Below, piece by piece: positions 1 through 9,204 of a stretch of DNA of 64,000 bases. The stretch is from the NCBI RefSeq assembly GCF_003574835.2, contig NZ_CP063196.1, forward strand, positions 1,984,001 through 2,048,000, in the 5' to 3' direction. The position numbers and the translations under genes are program-made. Below the pieces are notes generated by a model. That model saw nothing but the letters and a program-made list of their open reading frames with translations, was not told the origin of the DNA and did not search any database. This DNA is from Thermobifida halotolerans. Lineage in GTDB: Bacteria > Actinomycetota > Actinomycetes > Streptosporangiales > Streptosporangiaceae. Position 1 is the stretch's first letter; each line of letters starts with the position of its first letter.

Positions 1-36
1 TTCGGCACCACCAAAAATGTAGAGAGCACCACATGA

Positions 37-290
37 TTCCGCTGCCGCACATGCAAAAGTGGCAAACTCCGGAAATACAAAGGCGCGGGAGACTGCCTCT
101 GCGGCAACTGCCCGCGCTGTTTCGGAGTAATTGTGAGTTATCTGCCGAATGGCCTACTCGGCGGCGGCCTTGGCGCCCACATCGGTCTGACCGGCCCCTT
201 TTCGCTGCTGGAATTCGAGGACGAACCGCCTGTCGGACACACCGAGAACCAACCGATGGGAGCCGGAGAACGAGCGTGGCACTCGTCCAC
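37..290 (+). pseudogene. DUF5753 regulator remnant (C-terminal fragment)
   Basis: The frame reading through GAHIGLTGPFSLLEFED and then VGHTENQ resembles the last part of the DUF5753 domain found in actinobacterial XRE-type regulators, where a GPF-x-LL-x-F-x-D stretch is followed by an acidic strand. Upstream in the same frame is a cysteine-rich stretch, CLCGNCPRC, that does not belong to this domain. There is no start codon after the in-frame stop at 34-36 and no helix-turn-helix part. I read it as a decayed fragment; the match is by eye and moderate. Confidence 0.4.
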
Positions 291-349
291 TCCCCGCTCA
301 ACCGGTACGGGGCCGAACGGCACGGATGACGGGTCGAGCACGGCAACCG

Positions 350-910
350 CCTCGCCCTTCCCGCTTCGACCCGGTACGCCTGGAAGCGGCCGCCACCCAC
401 ATCCGCACCTTCGAGCTCGGCTTCATTCCCGGCCTGCTCCAGCACGAGCGGTACGCGCGCACAGCGATCCGCGCCGCCAGTGGAGCCGGACTCAGCGAGG
501 AGGAGCTCGACCACTTCGTCTCCGTGCGCAAGCAGCGCCAGCAGATCCTCACCAGAGACGAGAACCCCGTCGACGCCGTCGTCCACAAAGCCCTGCTCCA
601 CCAGCACCTGGACGAACCCGACGCACCGCCCAACTCCGCCGCCTGGTGGAACACGCCAAACGCCCCAACATCACCGTCCAGGTCCTTCCGCTGACCGCCG
701 GCACCCACCCGGCGCCTTCACCCTCCCGGCCACGTACCGGCTGGAAACCGCCCACGTCGAACTCATGACCAGCGACGTCTACATCGAGGAGCCCGCCAGC
801 ATCCAGCGCTACCAAGCCGCGTCCACCACTCTCGCCGAGCTGCCCTTGTCCCCCGAAGCGTCGGCCAGGTTGCTTTCCGACAAAATAGACATCGAAGTTG
901 CGATCCTCAG
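350..910 (+). pseudogene. DUF5753 (XRE-family regulator) pseudogene, frameshifted
   Basis: Three different frames in order make up one DUF5753 domain. About 350-660 gives LEAAATHIRTFELGFIPGLL and then QHERYARTAIRAAS, the usual start of the domain (region of interaction with partner proteins in Scr1-type regulators). A second frame at about 640-710 gives LVEHAKRPNITVQVLPL. A third at about 715-905 gives YRLETAHVELMTSDVYIEEP, ending near EASARLLSDKIDIE. At least two frameshifts are needed, and the N-terminal DNA-binding HTH is absent. The gene is broken. With the fragment just upstream it shows that this edge of the window once carried one or two XRE/DUF5753 regulators. Confidence 0.65.
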
Positions 911-2062
911 CCACCCCGGAGGGTGGCTGCCACAGTGTCTGAAGTGCGCAAACACCTCACCGCTTGGCGACGCTCACGACCCAAAAAGGAATGAGAGTTC
1001 TCAAGCAGACACAAACCTCCTCGAGAACCTCCCCGCAGATCCATGACCACTTCAGGTTCCGAACCACAGCACCAACAAGGCTGTCTCATGGGAGAAGATG
1101 TCAGGCCGGATGCTACCCCAGCCCTCTGCCACAGCCCCTGAGACCGGCCCTCAAGACCAAGGAAGCAAAGACCCCCGAACCAATGCGGACCCTGTTCGCT
1201 CCGTGTCGGCTCTCAAGTTCCGTACGCCGCTGACACCGCGCGGCACGCCCCGACACTCGGCGGCACCCCGAAGCGCCGCCCCGATGCCGCAGCACCGGAA
1301 ACACCCGCCCCGCCGCATGACCGGCACCCCCACTCCCCCGGGGTTTCGCTCGTCCCCGCAGCGCCCCCTCCCCCACTGCCGAGGAGTCTTTCCCGTCCTC
1401 TCCTCAGCCTCCTCCGCGCCGGTGCGGACCGGTCGAGGCACCGCCCGCCCGTGCTCGCCCACCCCGGAGGCCGGGGCGGAATGCCTCGCCTTCCCCGGTT
1501 CCGCGAGAAGAACCCGCCCCACCGCAGAAACCGGTCCCCGCACCCCGGTGGGCGCGTCCGCCAGTTCGGCGCACATGGCCGTGTCGTACGCGTTCAGCGC
1601 TTCGGTCCGGTCGGGATGGAGCGGCCCGAGCCATCCGCCGTCCGGCACACCGCTCCCGCCTGCCTGGTGTGGACGCGGCGGTGCACGGCTCGGGCTGCGG
1701 TCCCCACCGCCGCGCGGGAAGCGCGCGGCGGGCCCCGGGGCGTCGGCGGCTCCCTGTTCCGGACACGCTCGGCGAGAGCTTCACGGCTGTCCGTCGGCCT
1801 TCTGCCGGATGCGTCCGGTGTCCTTCGGGTCCTCCTCGGACAGCCCGCCTCCTCGGCCTCGCCGAGCCGTGAAGGCCGTGTTCTGCTCCCCGCGATGGTC
1901 GTGACCGAGAGTCCTTCCGCAGTTCGGACAGGAAGTCGTTCACGGACCTGACCGCGGCCGGTGAGGCGTCCCGGCGAGCGCGGCCACCCTGCGGCACCGC
2001 CGCTGACGGCCGGGGCGCCGTGGCGGACATCCGTGGCGGGGACCGCCGGTCCTCGGCGGCGG
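911..2062. other. Region without a convincing gene
   Basis: Open frames here are long only because of high GC content and have arginine/proline-rich translations typical of non-coding frames. A short minus-strand stretch near 1530-1650 (HPDRTEALNAYDTAMCAELA) and another near 1890-1950 (SVNDFLSELRKDS) look more protein-like and could be leftovers of decayed genes, but I do not recognise them. No tRNA, repeat or clear terminator was seen. Confidence 0.4.
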
Positions 2063-3247
2063 TCAGTCCGCGCGGTCCCCTACGGGGGTCAGGTGCGCGG
2101 GGGTGAGTTCCCCGGGGCCGGAGACCCCCATCATGGTCAGGGCGCGGACCATCTCCTCGCGGAGGATCCGCAGCACGGCGGCGACGCCCCGTTCGCCTCC
2201 GCCCGCGAGCCCGTAGACGGCCGGTCGGCCGACGAGGCAGGCGCGGGCGCCCAGGGCCACGGCGACGACGGCGTCCGCGCCGGACCGTATTCCGCCGTCC
2301 ACCAGGACCTCGGCTCGGTGCCCCACCCGCCGGACGACCGCGGGCAGCGCCCGGACGGTGGGCTGCACGGCGTTGAGCTGGCGCCCCCCGTGGTTGGAGA
2401 CCACGACCCCGTCCGCGCCCAGGTCCACCACGCGCTCGGCGTCGTCGGGGTGGAGGACGCCCTTCACGAACAGCGGCCCGTCCCAGCGGGAGCGGATCCA
2501 CTCCAGGTCGTCCCATCCGATGTCGGCGGTGAGGTTCTCCGACTGCACCTCCACGGAACCGACCGAGTCGGCGCGGGCGCCGTCGGAGACCAGGTTGCGC
2601 AGCGTGGTGCGGCGGTGCCGCAGGTATCCGTAGACCCACCGGGGGCGCAGGGCGGCCTCCAGGACGCGGCGCGGGGTGAGGGTGGGCGGGATGCCCATCC
2701 CGGTGCGCCGCTCCCGCAGCCGGTTTCCGTACACGGGGACGTCGACGGTCACGAACAGCGCGGTGTAGCCGCTGTCGCGCGCCCTGTCCAGCAGGGACGC
2801 CATCAGGGACCGGTTCCGCCACGGGTACAGCTGGAACCAGTGGTGTGCTCCGGCGCCCCGCGCCACCTCCTCGATGCCGTAGGTGGAGGCGCTGCTGAGC
2901 ACCATCCGGGTGCCGTTCTGCTCGGCGGCCCGGGCCAGGCCGAGGTCTCCGTGCCAGTGCGCGGCCCCGGCCAGTCCGACGGGGGCCACGACGACGGGCA
3001 GGCCGAGCCGGGTTCCGGCGACCGTCGTGGTGAGGTCCACGTCGGCGGTCCTGGTGAGGACCCGCTGGCTGAGGTACCAGTCGCGGTAGGCGGCCCGGTT
3101 CTCCCGGAGGGTCCGCTCGTCGTCGGCGCCGTTCTCGATGTAGGCCCAGACCATCGGGGGGACGCGCCGACGGGCGCGCCGACGCCACTCCTCGACGTCC
3201 AGCGGCTCGGCGCGGCCGGTGAGCCGGTACCGGAACCCACCGCTCAC
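2063..3247 (-). CDS. FMN-dependent alpha-hydroxy-acid oxidase/dehydrogenase
   Basis: A 394-residue protein of the L-lactate dehydrogenase/glycolate oxidase family, which oxidises an L-2-hydroxy acid to the 2-oxo acid with FMN. The family hallmark SNHGGRQL lies at 284-291 with the catalytic His286 and substrate-binding Arg289. The FMN phosphate site VDGGIRSG is at 316-323, the flavin lysine (FVKG) at about 262, and PVVVAPVGLAG near 84. The start is GTG with a weak ribosome site. It begins 49 bases after the ABC permease gene and is probably the last gene of that operon, so the imported compound may be, or be turned into, a 2-hydroxy acid. The substrate cannot be told from sequence; lactate, mandelate or a longer hydroxy acid are all possible. 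Confidence 0.85.
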   Translation of the reverse strand: MSGGFRYRLTGRAEPLDVEEWRRRARRRVPPMVWAYIENGADDERTLRENRAAYRDWYLSQRVLTRTADVDLTTTVAGTRLGLPVVVAPVGLAGAAHWHGDLGLARAAEQNGTRMVLSSASTYGIEEVARGAGAHHWFQLYPWRNRSLMASLLDRARDSGYTALFVTVDVPVYGNRLRERRTGMGIPPTLTPRRVLEAALRPRWVYGYLRHRRTTLRNLVSDGARADSVGSVEVQSENLTADIGWDDLEWIRSRWDGPLFVKGVLHPDDAERVVDLGADGVVVSNHGGRQLNAVQPTVRALPAVVRRVGHRAEVLVDGGIRSGADAVVAVALGARACLVGRPAVYGLAGGGERGVAAVLRILREEMVRALTMMGVSGPGELTPAHLTPVGDRAD

Positions 3248-3296
3248 GGCGCGGTCCCGGTCCGGCTCGCGGTCCGCGGTCGGCCGGAGGCCGCCG

Positions 3297-4145
3297 TCAG
3301 GTGTTCTGCCATACCAGCAGGCGCCGCTCGGCCATGTTGAACAGCCAGTTCACGATCATGGCGATGACCATCAGCTCCACCAGGATGGCGAAGACCGTGT
3401 TGATCTGGTACGAGGAGGAGTACAGGACGATGTCCTGGCCCAGGCCGCCGGTGGCGGCCACCATCTCCGAGGCCACCACGCCGAGCAGCGCGTAGGTGAA
3501 GGTGAGCCGCAGACCGGCGAACATCGTGGGCACGGCCGAGGGCAGCACCACCTTCCACAGCAGCGCGAAGCCCTTCACGCCGACCACGCGCGACATGGTC
3601 ATCAGGTCGGAGTCGACCGACCACACGGCCGAGCGGGCGTTCTCGGCGAGGATGAAGAAGACGATGCTGACGGCGAGGACGACCTTGGAGGTCATGGTCA
3701 GGCCGAACCAGGCGATGAACAGGGGGGCCAGCGCGATGCGGGGCACGCTGTTGATCGGGGCGAGGAAGGGCCCGAAGATCGAGTTGAGGGTGGGGCTCAG
3801 GCCGAGGAGCAGTCCGGCGAGGGTTCCGGAGACCGAGCCGATGACGAAGGAGACCCCCACGGCGGCGCCCGTGGCCTCCAGGGAGGCCAGGCTGCGCTCC
3901 GACGGCAGGTACTCCACCATCGCGGTCCAGACTCCGGTGGGCTGGCCGAACAGTGTCGGGTCCACCCACTCCCGCCGTGACGCGGTCTCCCACAGGACGA
4001 GGAAGACGACGCAGATCAGGACCCGGGCGGTGTTGACGAACGCTCTGGTCTGCCAGAACTCGGGGCGTTTGGCGGGTTTCCTCGGCCCGTTGTCCCCGGA
4101 CGCCGGTGTCGGCGCGGGCCGTGCGGTCTCGGTGGCGGTGGTCAT
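3297..4145 (-). CDS. ABC transporter permease, nitrate/sulfonate/taurine type
   Basis: A 282-residue inner-membrane permease of the SsuC/TauC/NrtB class. A soluble N-terminal tail of about 35 residues precedes about six hydrophobic segments. The cytoplasmic EAA loop that contacts the ATPase is visible as GVKGFALLWKVVLPSAVP near residues 190-207. It starts 18 bases after the ATPase gene stops and precedes the hydroxy-acid oxidase, so the three form one minus-strand operon. The likely solute-binding partner is the separate lipoprotein gene at 6350-7384, which has its own copy of the same operator. Confidence 0.88.
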   Translation of the reverse strand: MTTATETARPAPTPASGDNGPRKPAKRPEFWQTRAFVNTARVLICVVFLVLWETASRREWVDPTLFGQPTGVWTAMVEYLPSERSLASLEATGAAVGVSFVIGSVSGTLAGLLLGLSPTLNSIFGPFLAPINSVPRIALAPLFIAWFGLTMTSKVVLAVSIVFFILAENARSAVWSVDSDLMTMSRVVGVKGFALLWKVVLPSAVPTMFAGLRLTFTYALLGVVASEMVAATGGLGQDIVLYSSSYQINTVFAILVELMVIAMIVNWLFNMAERRLLVWQNT

Positions 4146-4163
4146 GGTGTGCTTGTCTTCTCC

Positions 4164-5075
4164 TCAGTTGGCGGTGCCCGGGCCCCGGCCGCCGATGGCG
4201 CCTTCGAGCCGTTCGAACAGGCCGTGGGTGATGTTCTGGAACTCCTCGGTGAACTGGAGTTCGCCGAGGATCTCGGCGCGCGGGCGCGGCAGGTCGATGA
4301 CGCGGTCCTCGGCGATCCGCCCCGGATGGGGCAGCATCACGATCACCCGGTCGGCGAGGAGCACCGCCTCCTGCAGGTCGTGGGTGACGAAGATGACGGT
4401 CTTGCGTCGGTCGCCGTCCTGGTTGTGCTCCCAGATCCGGAGGAACTCCGCCTGCAGGGTGAGCTTGGTGCGGGCGTCCAGCGCGGCGAAGGGCTCGTCC
4501 ATCAGCAGCAGCGACGGGTCGGAGGCCAGCGTGCGGGCCAGTGCCACCCGCTGCCGCATGCCCTGGGACAGTTGGAGCCGGTACTGGGATTCGCGGCCCT
4601 TGAGGCCGACGAGCTCCAGCATCTCGCGGGCCCGCTCCTGGCGTCGCCCGCGTCCCCAGCCGCGGGTCTCCAGGGGTAGCTCCACGTTCCTGCGGGCGCT
4701 GCGCCACGGAAGCAGGGCGTCCCGGGCGAACATGTAGCCGATGTCCATGTTGGGCAGTCGCGGGCTCCTGCCGTCGAGGACGACCTCGCCGTGGGTGGGT
4801 TCCACCAGTCCGGCGAGCATGTTGAGCATCGTCGTCTTGCCGCAGCCGCTGGCGCCGACCAGGGCGACGAACTGCCCCGCGTGGATGTCGACATTGACGT
4901 CCTGCAGGGCCACCAGCTCCCGGGAGTCGGAGGAGCCGTCCTCGCTCCCCCGGCCCGAGAGCCGGAACACCTGTCTGACGCCCCTGAACGAAATCAGCGG
5001 GGATGCCGTGGCGGCGGCGGAGGGGGCGGCTTGCACGTCCGCCCTGCTCTCAGTTCTGGATGTCAACGTTCCCAT
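4164..5075 (-). CDS. ABC transporter ATP-binding protein, nitrate/sulfonate/taurine type
   Basis: An SsuB/TauB-type ATPase of about 303 residues that powers import with the neighbouring permease. Walker A is GASGCGKT (about 74-81), the signature is LSQGM followed by RQRVALARTLA, Walker B is LLLMDEPFAALD and the H-loop is VTHD. The signature Gly-Gly is replaced by Gln-Gly, as is common in this subfamily. The ATG at 5075 directly abuts its GGAG, so a TTG at 5066, nine bases after the GGAG, may be the real start (300 residues). It is the first gene of the operon. An ACGTT-type dyad lies about 100 bases upstream at 5172-5188. Confidence 0.88.
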   Translation of the reverse strand: MGTLTSRTESRADVQAAPSAAATASPLISFRGVRQVFRLSGRGSEDGSSDSRELVALQDVNVDIHAGQFVALVGASGCGKTTMLNMLAGLVEPTHGEVVLDGRSPRLPNMDIGYMFARDALLPWRSARRNVELPLETRGWGRGRRQERAREMLELVGLKGRESQYRLQLSQGMRQRVALARTLASDPSLLLMDEPFAALDARTKLTLQAEFLRIWEHNQDGDRRKTVIFVTHDLQEAVLLADRVIVMLPHPGRIAEDRVIDLPRPRAEILGELQFTEEFQNITHGLFERLEGAIGGRGPGTAN

Positions 5076-5171
5076 CTCCTTCGGAATCCGCGGAGCCGAA
5101 GACCCCGCCCGACAGAACAGCGGGCTGCGCTCCAGTGGCCCCTCGAGTGACCGGAACCACACGAGAAAAAT

Positions 5172-5188
5172 CTCACGTTGAACGACAA
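5172..5188. promoter_or_regulatory. Regulon operator site 1
   Basis: The sequence ctcACGTTgAACGAcaa matches the window-wide dyad TTnACGTTnAACGTnAA in 9 of the 10 core arm bases. It lies about 100 bases upstream of the ABC ATPase/permease/hydroxy-acid oxidase operon on the minus strand. Confidence 0.55.
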
Positions 5189-5366
5189 ATATCAATACTG
5201 TATGTCGAAAAGGAAGGGGGAGGAGCTGCCGAAACAGGCGGCTCCGCTGAGCCCGCCGCCCGGCCGTTCGTGCGCGCGCCACGGTGGATCGCCGGGGGCG
5301 CGGGGTGCGCGCGGCCGCCCCGCGCCCGTGCCGGTCCGGCGGCGCGGAGGCGTCCGCGGGGCGGGC

Positions 5367-5801
5367 TCAGGACAGGACGGCGGGGTTGCCCCGCGTCCAC
5401 GTGTGCACCAGTCGCCGTTCGCTGATGCGCCAGCCGCCGGGGGTGCGGACGAACCGGTCGACGTAGGTGCCCGCGATGACGTACTGGTCCCCTCCCGGGG
5501 TCTGGTTCCTCACGTGCTGGGCGATCAGGTAGGTGCGGCCCCGCGCCCCGCCCTCGCCGTCGGGTTCGACCAGTGAGGTGCCGATGAAGTGCTGGCTGGC
5601 GTCCAGCGGCTCCAGGGAGGCGCGCACCACCCCGACGATGGCGGGCAGGCCGCGCGGGTCGCCGACCCGGCCGTAGGCGGCGACGGCGTCGGGGGTGAAG
5701 ACCCGCTCCAGCAGGTTCCAGTCGCGGCTGTCCAGCGCGACGCAGTAGCGGGCCAGCACGTCCGCGATGTCCAGGCGGTCCTGGACGGACAGGTTCTCCA
5801 T
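5367..5801 (-). CDS. NTF2/SnoaL-like protein
   Basis: A 144-residue protein of the NTF2/SnoaL/ketosteroid-isomerase fold. The N-terminal helix pattern VQDRLDIADVLARYCVALDS and the core RDWNLLERVFTPDAVAAYG are typical of the SnoaL-like superfamily, as is the terminal GGWRISERRLVHTWTRG. The start at 5801 follows a good GGAGGGAG site. Members act as isomerases, dehydratases, cyclases or dioxygenase subunits, and the reaction cannot be read from the sequence. It sits between the two parts of the nitrate/sulfonate-type importer. It is one of four NTF2-like genes in the island. Confidence 0.75.
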   Translation of the reverse strand: MENLSVQDRLDIADVLARYCVALDSRDWNLLERVFTPDAVAAYGRVGDPRGLPAIVGVVRASLEPLDASQHFIGTSLVEPDGEGGARGRTYLIAQHVRNQTPGGDQYVIAGTYVDRFVRTPGGWRISERRLVHTWTRGNPAVLS

Positions 5802-6313
5802 GGTCTCCCTCCGGGGGACTCGGGTGCCCGGCCGCCCCCGTCGCCGCGCCGCCCCGCCACCGGCTCTGTCCGGGAGTGCTCCGTCCTCCGGGGCGGTGGT
5901 GAATCGGATCTGTGTCTTCGTGCCCGGCCGCCGGGCGGGCGTGACCGCTGTTCGACGGCGCGGCGCGGGGACCCCGCCGGGCACCGGTCGGGAAACAGCC
6001 GGAGGCTGATCCCCGTGCGGATGCGGGATGGCCGCGGTTCGTGGCCGTGCTGGAGCACAAGGCCGCCGAACACGGCCGGACCTCCGGCAGGATCGACCGG
6101 TACGCCCCCACCTCCCGGAACCGCTCGGCCCGCGGCACCAGGAACTGCTCCCGGCCCCCCGCACCCGGACGTGCCGGGCGCGGGGGAGCGTGCCGGTCCC
6201 GCGAGGCGACGCGCAGTGGGGGGACGGAGCGCTCCCCAGACCGGAACCCGTGGTCGCGGCACGGCGCGGCGGAGCGGGAACCCACCGGGGCGGTCACCAG
6301 ACCGCGGCAGGAA
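5802..6313. other. Intergenic region, possible gene remnant
   Basis: About 510 bases with no supported gene. On the minus strand near 6010-6170 one frame reads VPRAERFREVGAYRSILPEV, loosely like the C-terminal part of RidA/YjgF proteins (an EVRP motif follows). It has no start and no full domain, so at most it is a remnant. Confidence 0.3.
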
Positions 6314-6342
6314 CCCCCGCCCCTTCGACCAAGGGGCGGGGG
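6314..6342 (-). terminator. Hairpin terminator after the solute-binding protein gene
   Basis: A perfect 12-bp stem (CCCCCGCCCCTT and AAGGGGCGGGGG) with a 5-base loop begins 7 bases past the stop codon of the solute-binding protein gene. No U-tract follows, which is usual in high-GC actinobacteria. Confidence 0.65.
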
Positions 6343-6349
6343 GCGAAAA

Positions 6350-7384
6350 TCAATCCTCGCGGGTGTTGTGCACCAGGGAGTCGTAGGACGGTTCGGGGTC
6401 GGCCTCCAGGATGCCCAGTTCGACGTAGGCGTCGAAGGTGGTGTCGAGCCGCTCCCGGTCGAGTTCGGTGGAGAAGTCGCCGTAGGTCTGGTCGAGCACC
6501 AGTTCGGCGACCGGCCTGGTGACTCCGGTGTCCTCGGCCAGCAGGTCCAGGCTGGTCTCCCGGTTGGCGGGGTCCTGGATGAACTCCAGTGCCTCGTCGA
6601 TGGTCTCGCAGAACGCCGCGGCGGTCTCGGGGCGCTCCTCGACGAACTCGGGGGGAGCCACCCAGCCGCTGCCGTAGTAGTCCTTGTAGGCCGCGGGCCC
6701 CTCGGGCATGTAGAGCAGCGGCTTTCCGGATTCGGACTCCAGCACGTACTGGGTGCCGGTCGGGTTGAACTGGGCGACGTCGACGCTGCCGTTGTCGATC
6801 GCCGCGATGGCCGCGCTGCTGCCGCCGCCCAGGTTCACGTAGGTGACGTCCTCGACCCCGGCCTCGGCGAGCGCGGCGGCGAAGATCTTCTGCAGCCCCG
6901 AGCCCACGGGGGTCTGGATGCCGATCTTCTTGCCCTCCAGCGCCTGCAGCACCTCCTGCCAGGTGGCCCCCTCCTCGGTCGAGGGGAGGTCGCTGTCGAC
7001 GGGAGCCATCAGCGTGGTCTGCAGGACGCTGATGCCGCCGCAGAAGAAGAATCCCGGGTCGCCGGCCTGCCAGCCCTGGCCGAGGGTGCCGACGGTCACG
7101 ATGCCGACGTCGGAGTCGGTGGCCTCCAGGCCCTGCATACCCTGCAGGTTGGCGGGCTGCTCGGTGACCTCCAGCTTGATGCCCCGCTGCTCGAACATCC
7201 CCTCCTGTTCGGCGATCATGACGGGGAGTCGGTAGGACTGCGCCGGAAACATCATCACGCGGACGGTCTCGTTTCCCTCCGCGCCCTCGGCCGTGTCCTC
7301 TCCTCCGCAGGCCGTGGCTCCGACGGCGACCGCCAGAAGGGCGGCCGAGGCGAGCGCGGCACGGGAGTGTCTGGGTTTGCGCAT
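6350..7384 (-). CDS. ABC transporter solute-binding lipoprotein (NMT1/SsuA-like)
   Basis: A 344-residue extracytoplasmic binding protein. The N-terminus MRKPRHSRAALASAALLAV is a lipoprotein signal, with the lipid-carrying Cys at residue 26 (VGATAC). The mature part begins VRVMMFPAQSYRLPVMIAEQ and has the class pattern of a two-lobed NMT1/SsuA protein (FNPTGTQYVLESESGKPLLY near the hinge). The ATG at 7384 has a GGAGG site. It probably feeds the ATPase and permease at 3297-5075, although an NTF2-like gene and a terminator separate them and each part has its own copy of the dyad. The ligand is unknown; this family binds sulfonates, pyrimidines, aromatic acids and others. Confidence 0.87.
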   Translation of the reverse strand: MRKPRHSRAALASAALLAVAVGATACGGEDTAEGAEGNETVRVMMFPAQSYRLPVMIAEQEGMFEQRGIKLEVTEQPANLQGMQGLEATDSDVGIVTVGTLGQGWQAGDPGFFFCGGISVLQTTLMAPVDSDLPSTEEGATWQEVLQALEGKKIGIQTPVGSGLQKIFAAALAEAGVEDVTYVNLGGGSSAAIAAIDNGSVDVAQFNPTGTQYVLESESGKPLLYMPEGPAAYKDYYGSGWVAPPEFVEERPETAAAFCETIDEALEFIQDPANRETSLDLLAEDTGVTRPVAELVLDQTYGDFSTELDRERLDTTFDAYVELGILEADPEPSYDSLVHNTRED

Positions 7385-7440
7385 GATGAACCTCCACTGT
7401 TCGAAGCCCCGCATTACAGCCCCGTTACGTCAGCAAGTCT

Positions 7441-7457
7441 TTCACGTTGAACGGAAG
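7441..7457. promoter_or_regulatory. Regulon operator site 2
   Basis: The sequence ttcACGTTgAACGGaag matches the dyad in 9 of 10 core arm bases. It lies 57 bases upstream of the solute-binding protein start. Confidence 0.6.
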
Positions 7458-7499
7458 ATGGGAACTCTTGACGAAGAAGAAACCCGAGGAAAAGCGGAG

Positions 7500-7538
7500 A
7501 CGGCGGGCGGTCTCCCCGGGGAGGAAACCGCCCGCCGT
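7500..7538 (-). terminator. Hairpin after the SDR gene
   Basis: Perfect 12-bp arms ACGGCGGGCGGT and ACCGCCCGCCGT around a 15-base loop lie 36 bases past the stop of the SDR gene. This is a likely end of the 12432-7574 minus-strand transcription. Confidence 0.6.
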
Positions 7539-7573
7539 GGGTGCCGTGCGCGCACGGCGGGCGGGGACGGACG

Positions 7574-8350
7574 TCAGTGCAGACTCCAGCCGCCGTCGAC
7601 CGGCAGGGTGATGCCGGTGATGTAGGAGCCCGCGTCGGAGGCCAGCAGCAACAGCGCCCCGTACAGCTCCCGCGTCTCGCCGATGCGCCCCATCGGGGTG
7701 CGGGCGAGGACCTTCTTCGCGCCCACCTCGGACTCCAGCAGGGGGTCGGTCAGCTCGGAGGAGAAGAAACTGGGGGCCAGGGCGTTGACGCGGATGCCGT
7801 ACCGGGCCGACCACTGCATGGCCAGGTCGCGGGTCATGCCGTTCATCCCGGCCTTGGAGGAGGAGTAGGCCACCTGGGGGATGTCGCTGCCGCTGATGCC
7901 CAGCACCGAGGAGACGTTGACGATCGAGCCGCCGTGCTTGGCCCTGATGCAGGCGCGCCCGAAGGCCTGCGCCGTGTAGTAGGCGCCGATCAGGTTGACG
8001 CCCAGGACCCGGTTGAAGTCCTCGGGATCCTCCTTGTGGGCCGGGGCGGCGTGGCCGACCCCGGCGTTGTTCACCAACACGTGGACGTCGCCGAGCTGCT
8101 CGACCGCGGTGTCGATGAGGGCGTCGCAGTCCTCCAACCGGGAGACGTCGGTCCGGACGGCGACGCAGCGCCGGCCCATCGCGGTGATCTTGCCCTTGAC
8201 CTCCTGGAGGCGGTCGACGCGACGCGCCGCCAGGACCACGTCGGCGCCCGCGTCGGCGAGCGCCTCGGCGAAGCCGACCCCGAGGCCCGAGGAGGCGCCG
8301 GTGACGACGGCGACCTTGCCGTCGAGTCTGAACTGGTCCAACACGCTCAT
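7574..8350 (-). CDS. Short-chain dehydrogenase/reductase (3-oxoacyl reductase type)
   Basis: A 258-residue classical SDR, an NAD(P)-dependent alcohol/ketone oxidoreductase. The cofactor motif TGASSGLG is at 17-24 and NNAG near 94-97. The catalytic Ser is near 147, with Tyr162 and Lys166 in AYSSSK. ARR after the second strand suggests NADPH, but this is weak. It lies 37 bases after the crotonase gene at 8388, and both stand behind the operator at 9205. It is strikingly similar along its whole length to the SDR at 30476-31252 (shared stretches such as AQAFGRACI and RDLAMQW), so the two are paralogues in one regulon. A hydroxyacyl-CoA or oxoacyl-CoA substrate is likely. Confidence 0.85.
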   Translation of the reverse strand: MSVLDQFRLDGKVAVVTGASSGLGVGFAEALADAGADVVLAARRVDRLQEVKGKITAMGRRCVAVRTDVSRLEDCDALIDTAVEQLGDVHVLVNNAGVGHAAPAHKEDPEDFNRVLGVNLIGAYYTAQAFGRACIRAKHGGSIVNVSSVLGISGSDIPQVAYSSSKAGMNGMTRDLAMQWSARYGIRVNALAPSFFSSELTDPLLESEVGAKKVLARTPMGRIGETRELYGALLLLASDAGSYITGITLPVDGGWSLH

Positions 8351-8387
8351 GGCTGTTTCCGATTCCTCTCCGTGGTGCTCACGGTGG

Positions 8388-9179
8388 TCACTCGCCGCGG
8401 AAGACGGGCTCGCGGCGCTCCTCGAACGCCCTGCGCCCCTCGGCGACGTCGGCGGAGGCGAAGATCGCGGGCATGAGGTTCTCGCCCTCGCGGTAGTGGC
8501 CGCCCGCGGCCTTGTTGAGGGTCCACTTGGTGGCGGCGACGGCGAGCGGGGCGCGCTTGGCCATCCGCACCGCCAGGTCGGTGTACTCCCGCACCAGGGA
8601 CTCGTGGGGGACGACCTTGTTGACGAAGCCGAACTCCTGGGCCTCCTTCGCGGAGACGTCGTCGGAGGTGTAGGCCATCCAGGCGATCCGGCGGCGCCCG
8701 ATCATGTCGACGCCGCGGGTGATGGTGACCGCGGGGACGAGCCCGTGGTTCATCTCGCGCAGTCCGAAGCGCGCCTTCTCCGAGGCCAGGACGAGGTCGC
8801 AGGCGAGCGCGATCTCGGTGCCGAAGCCGAAGGCGTAGCCGTTGACCGCGGCGATGACGACCTTGCCCAGCCGCTCGATGGCCTCGAAGGGCGCGTGGGC
8901 GAGCCGGATGAACCTGCGGCAGTTGCCCATGCTGTCGAAGGTCATGCCGCCGAGGTCGGCGCCGGCGGAGAAGGCCCTGCCGGTGCCGCCGGTGAGGACG
9001 ACGGCGCGGACGCGGTCGTCGTTCTCGAAGGAGCTGACGGTCTCGGCCAGCTCCCCGAAGAGCGTCGGGCTGCCGGCGTTGAGGACGTCCGGGCGGTGCA
9101 GGGTGATCACCGCGTACCGGTCCTTCGGATACTTCTCGACGTAGAGGGTCTCCTTGTCCACGCGTTCCATGTCGGCCAT
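8388..9179 (-). CDS. Enoyl-CoA hydratase/isomerase family protein
   Basis: A 263-residue crotonase. The oxyanion-hole regions are RAFSAGADLGG and NGYAFGFGTEIAL. Both acids used for water addition in enoyl-CoA hydratases have counterparts, Glu122 (TEIAL) and Glu142 (REMNHGLVPA), so hydratase activity is plausible. The ATG at 9179 has GGGAG eight bases upstream; a GTG at 9188 sits too close to that site. It is first in a two-gene unit with the SDR at 7574. The dyad at 9205-9221 ends 26 bases before the start. Confidence 0.82.
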   Translation of the reverse strand: MADMERVDKETLYVEKYPKDRYAVITLHRPDVLNAGSPTLFGELAETVSSFENDDRVRAVVLTGGTGRAFSAGADLGGMTFDSMGNCRRFIRLAHAPFEAIERLGKVVIAAVNGYAFGFGTEIALACDLVLASEKARFGLREMNHGLVPAVTITRGVDMIGRRRIAWMAYTSDDVSAKEAQEFGFVNKVVPHESLVREYTDLAVRMAKRAPLAVAATKWTLNKAAGGHYREGENLMPAIFASADVAEGRRAFEERREPVFRGE

Positions 9180-9204
9180 GGCGATCACTCCCTATTTCTC
9201 GAGT

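Noticed and set aside
1404-3188. A 594-codon open frame on the minus strand overlapping the hydroxy-acid oxidase
   Set aside because: Arginine- and proline-rich translation with no domain; it is a GC-driven shadow of the real gene at 2063-3247.
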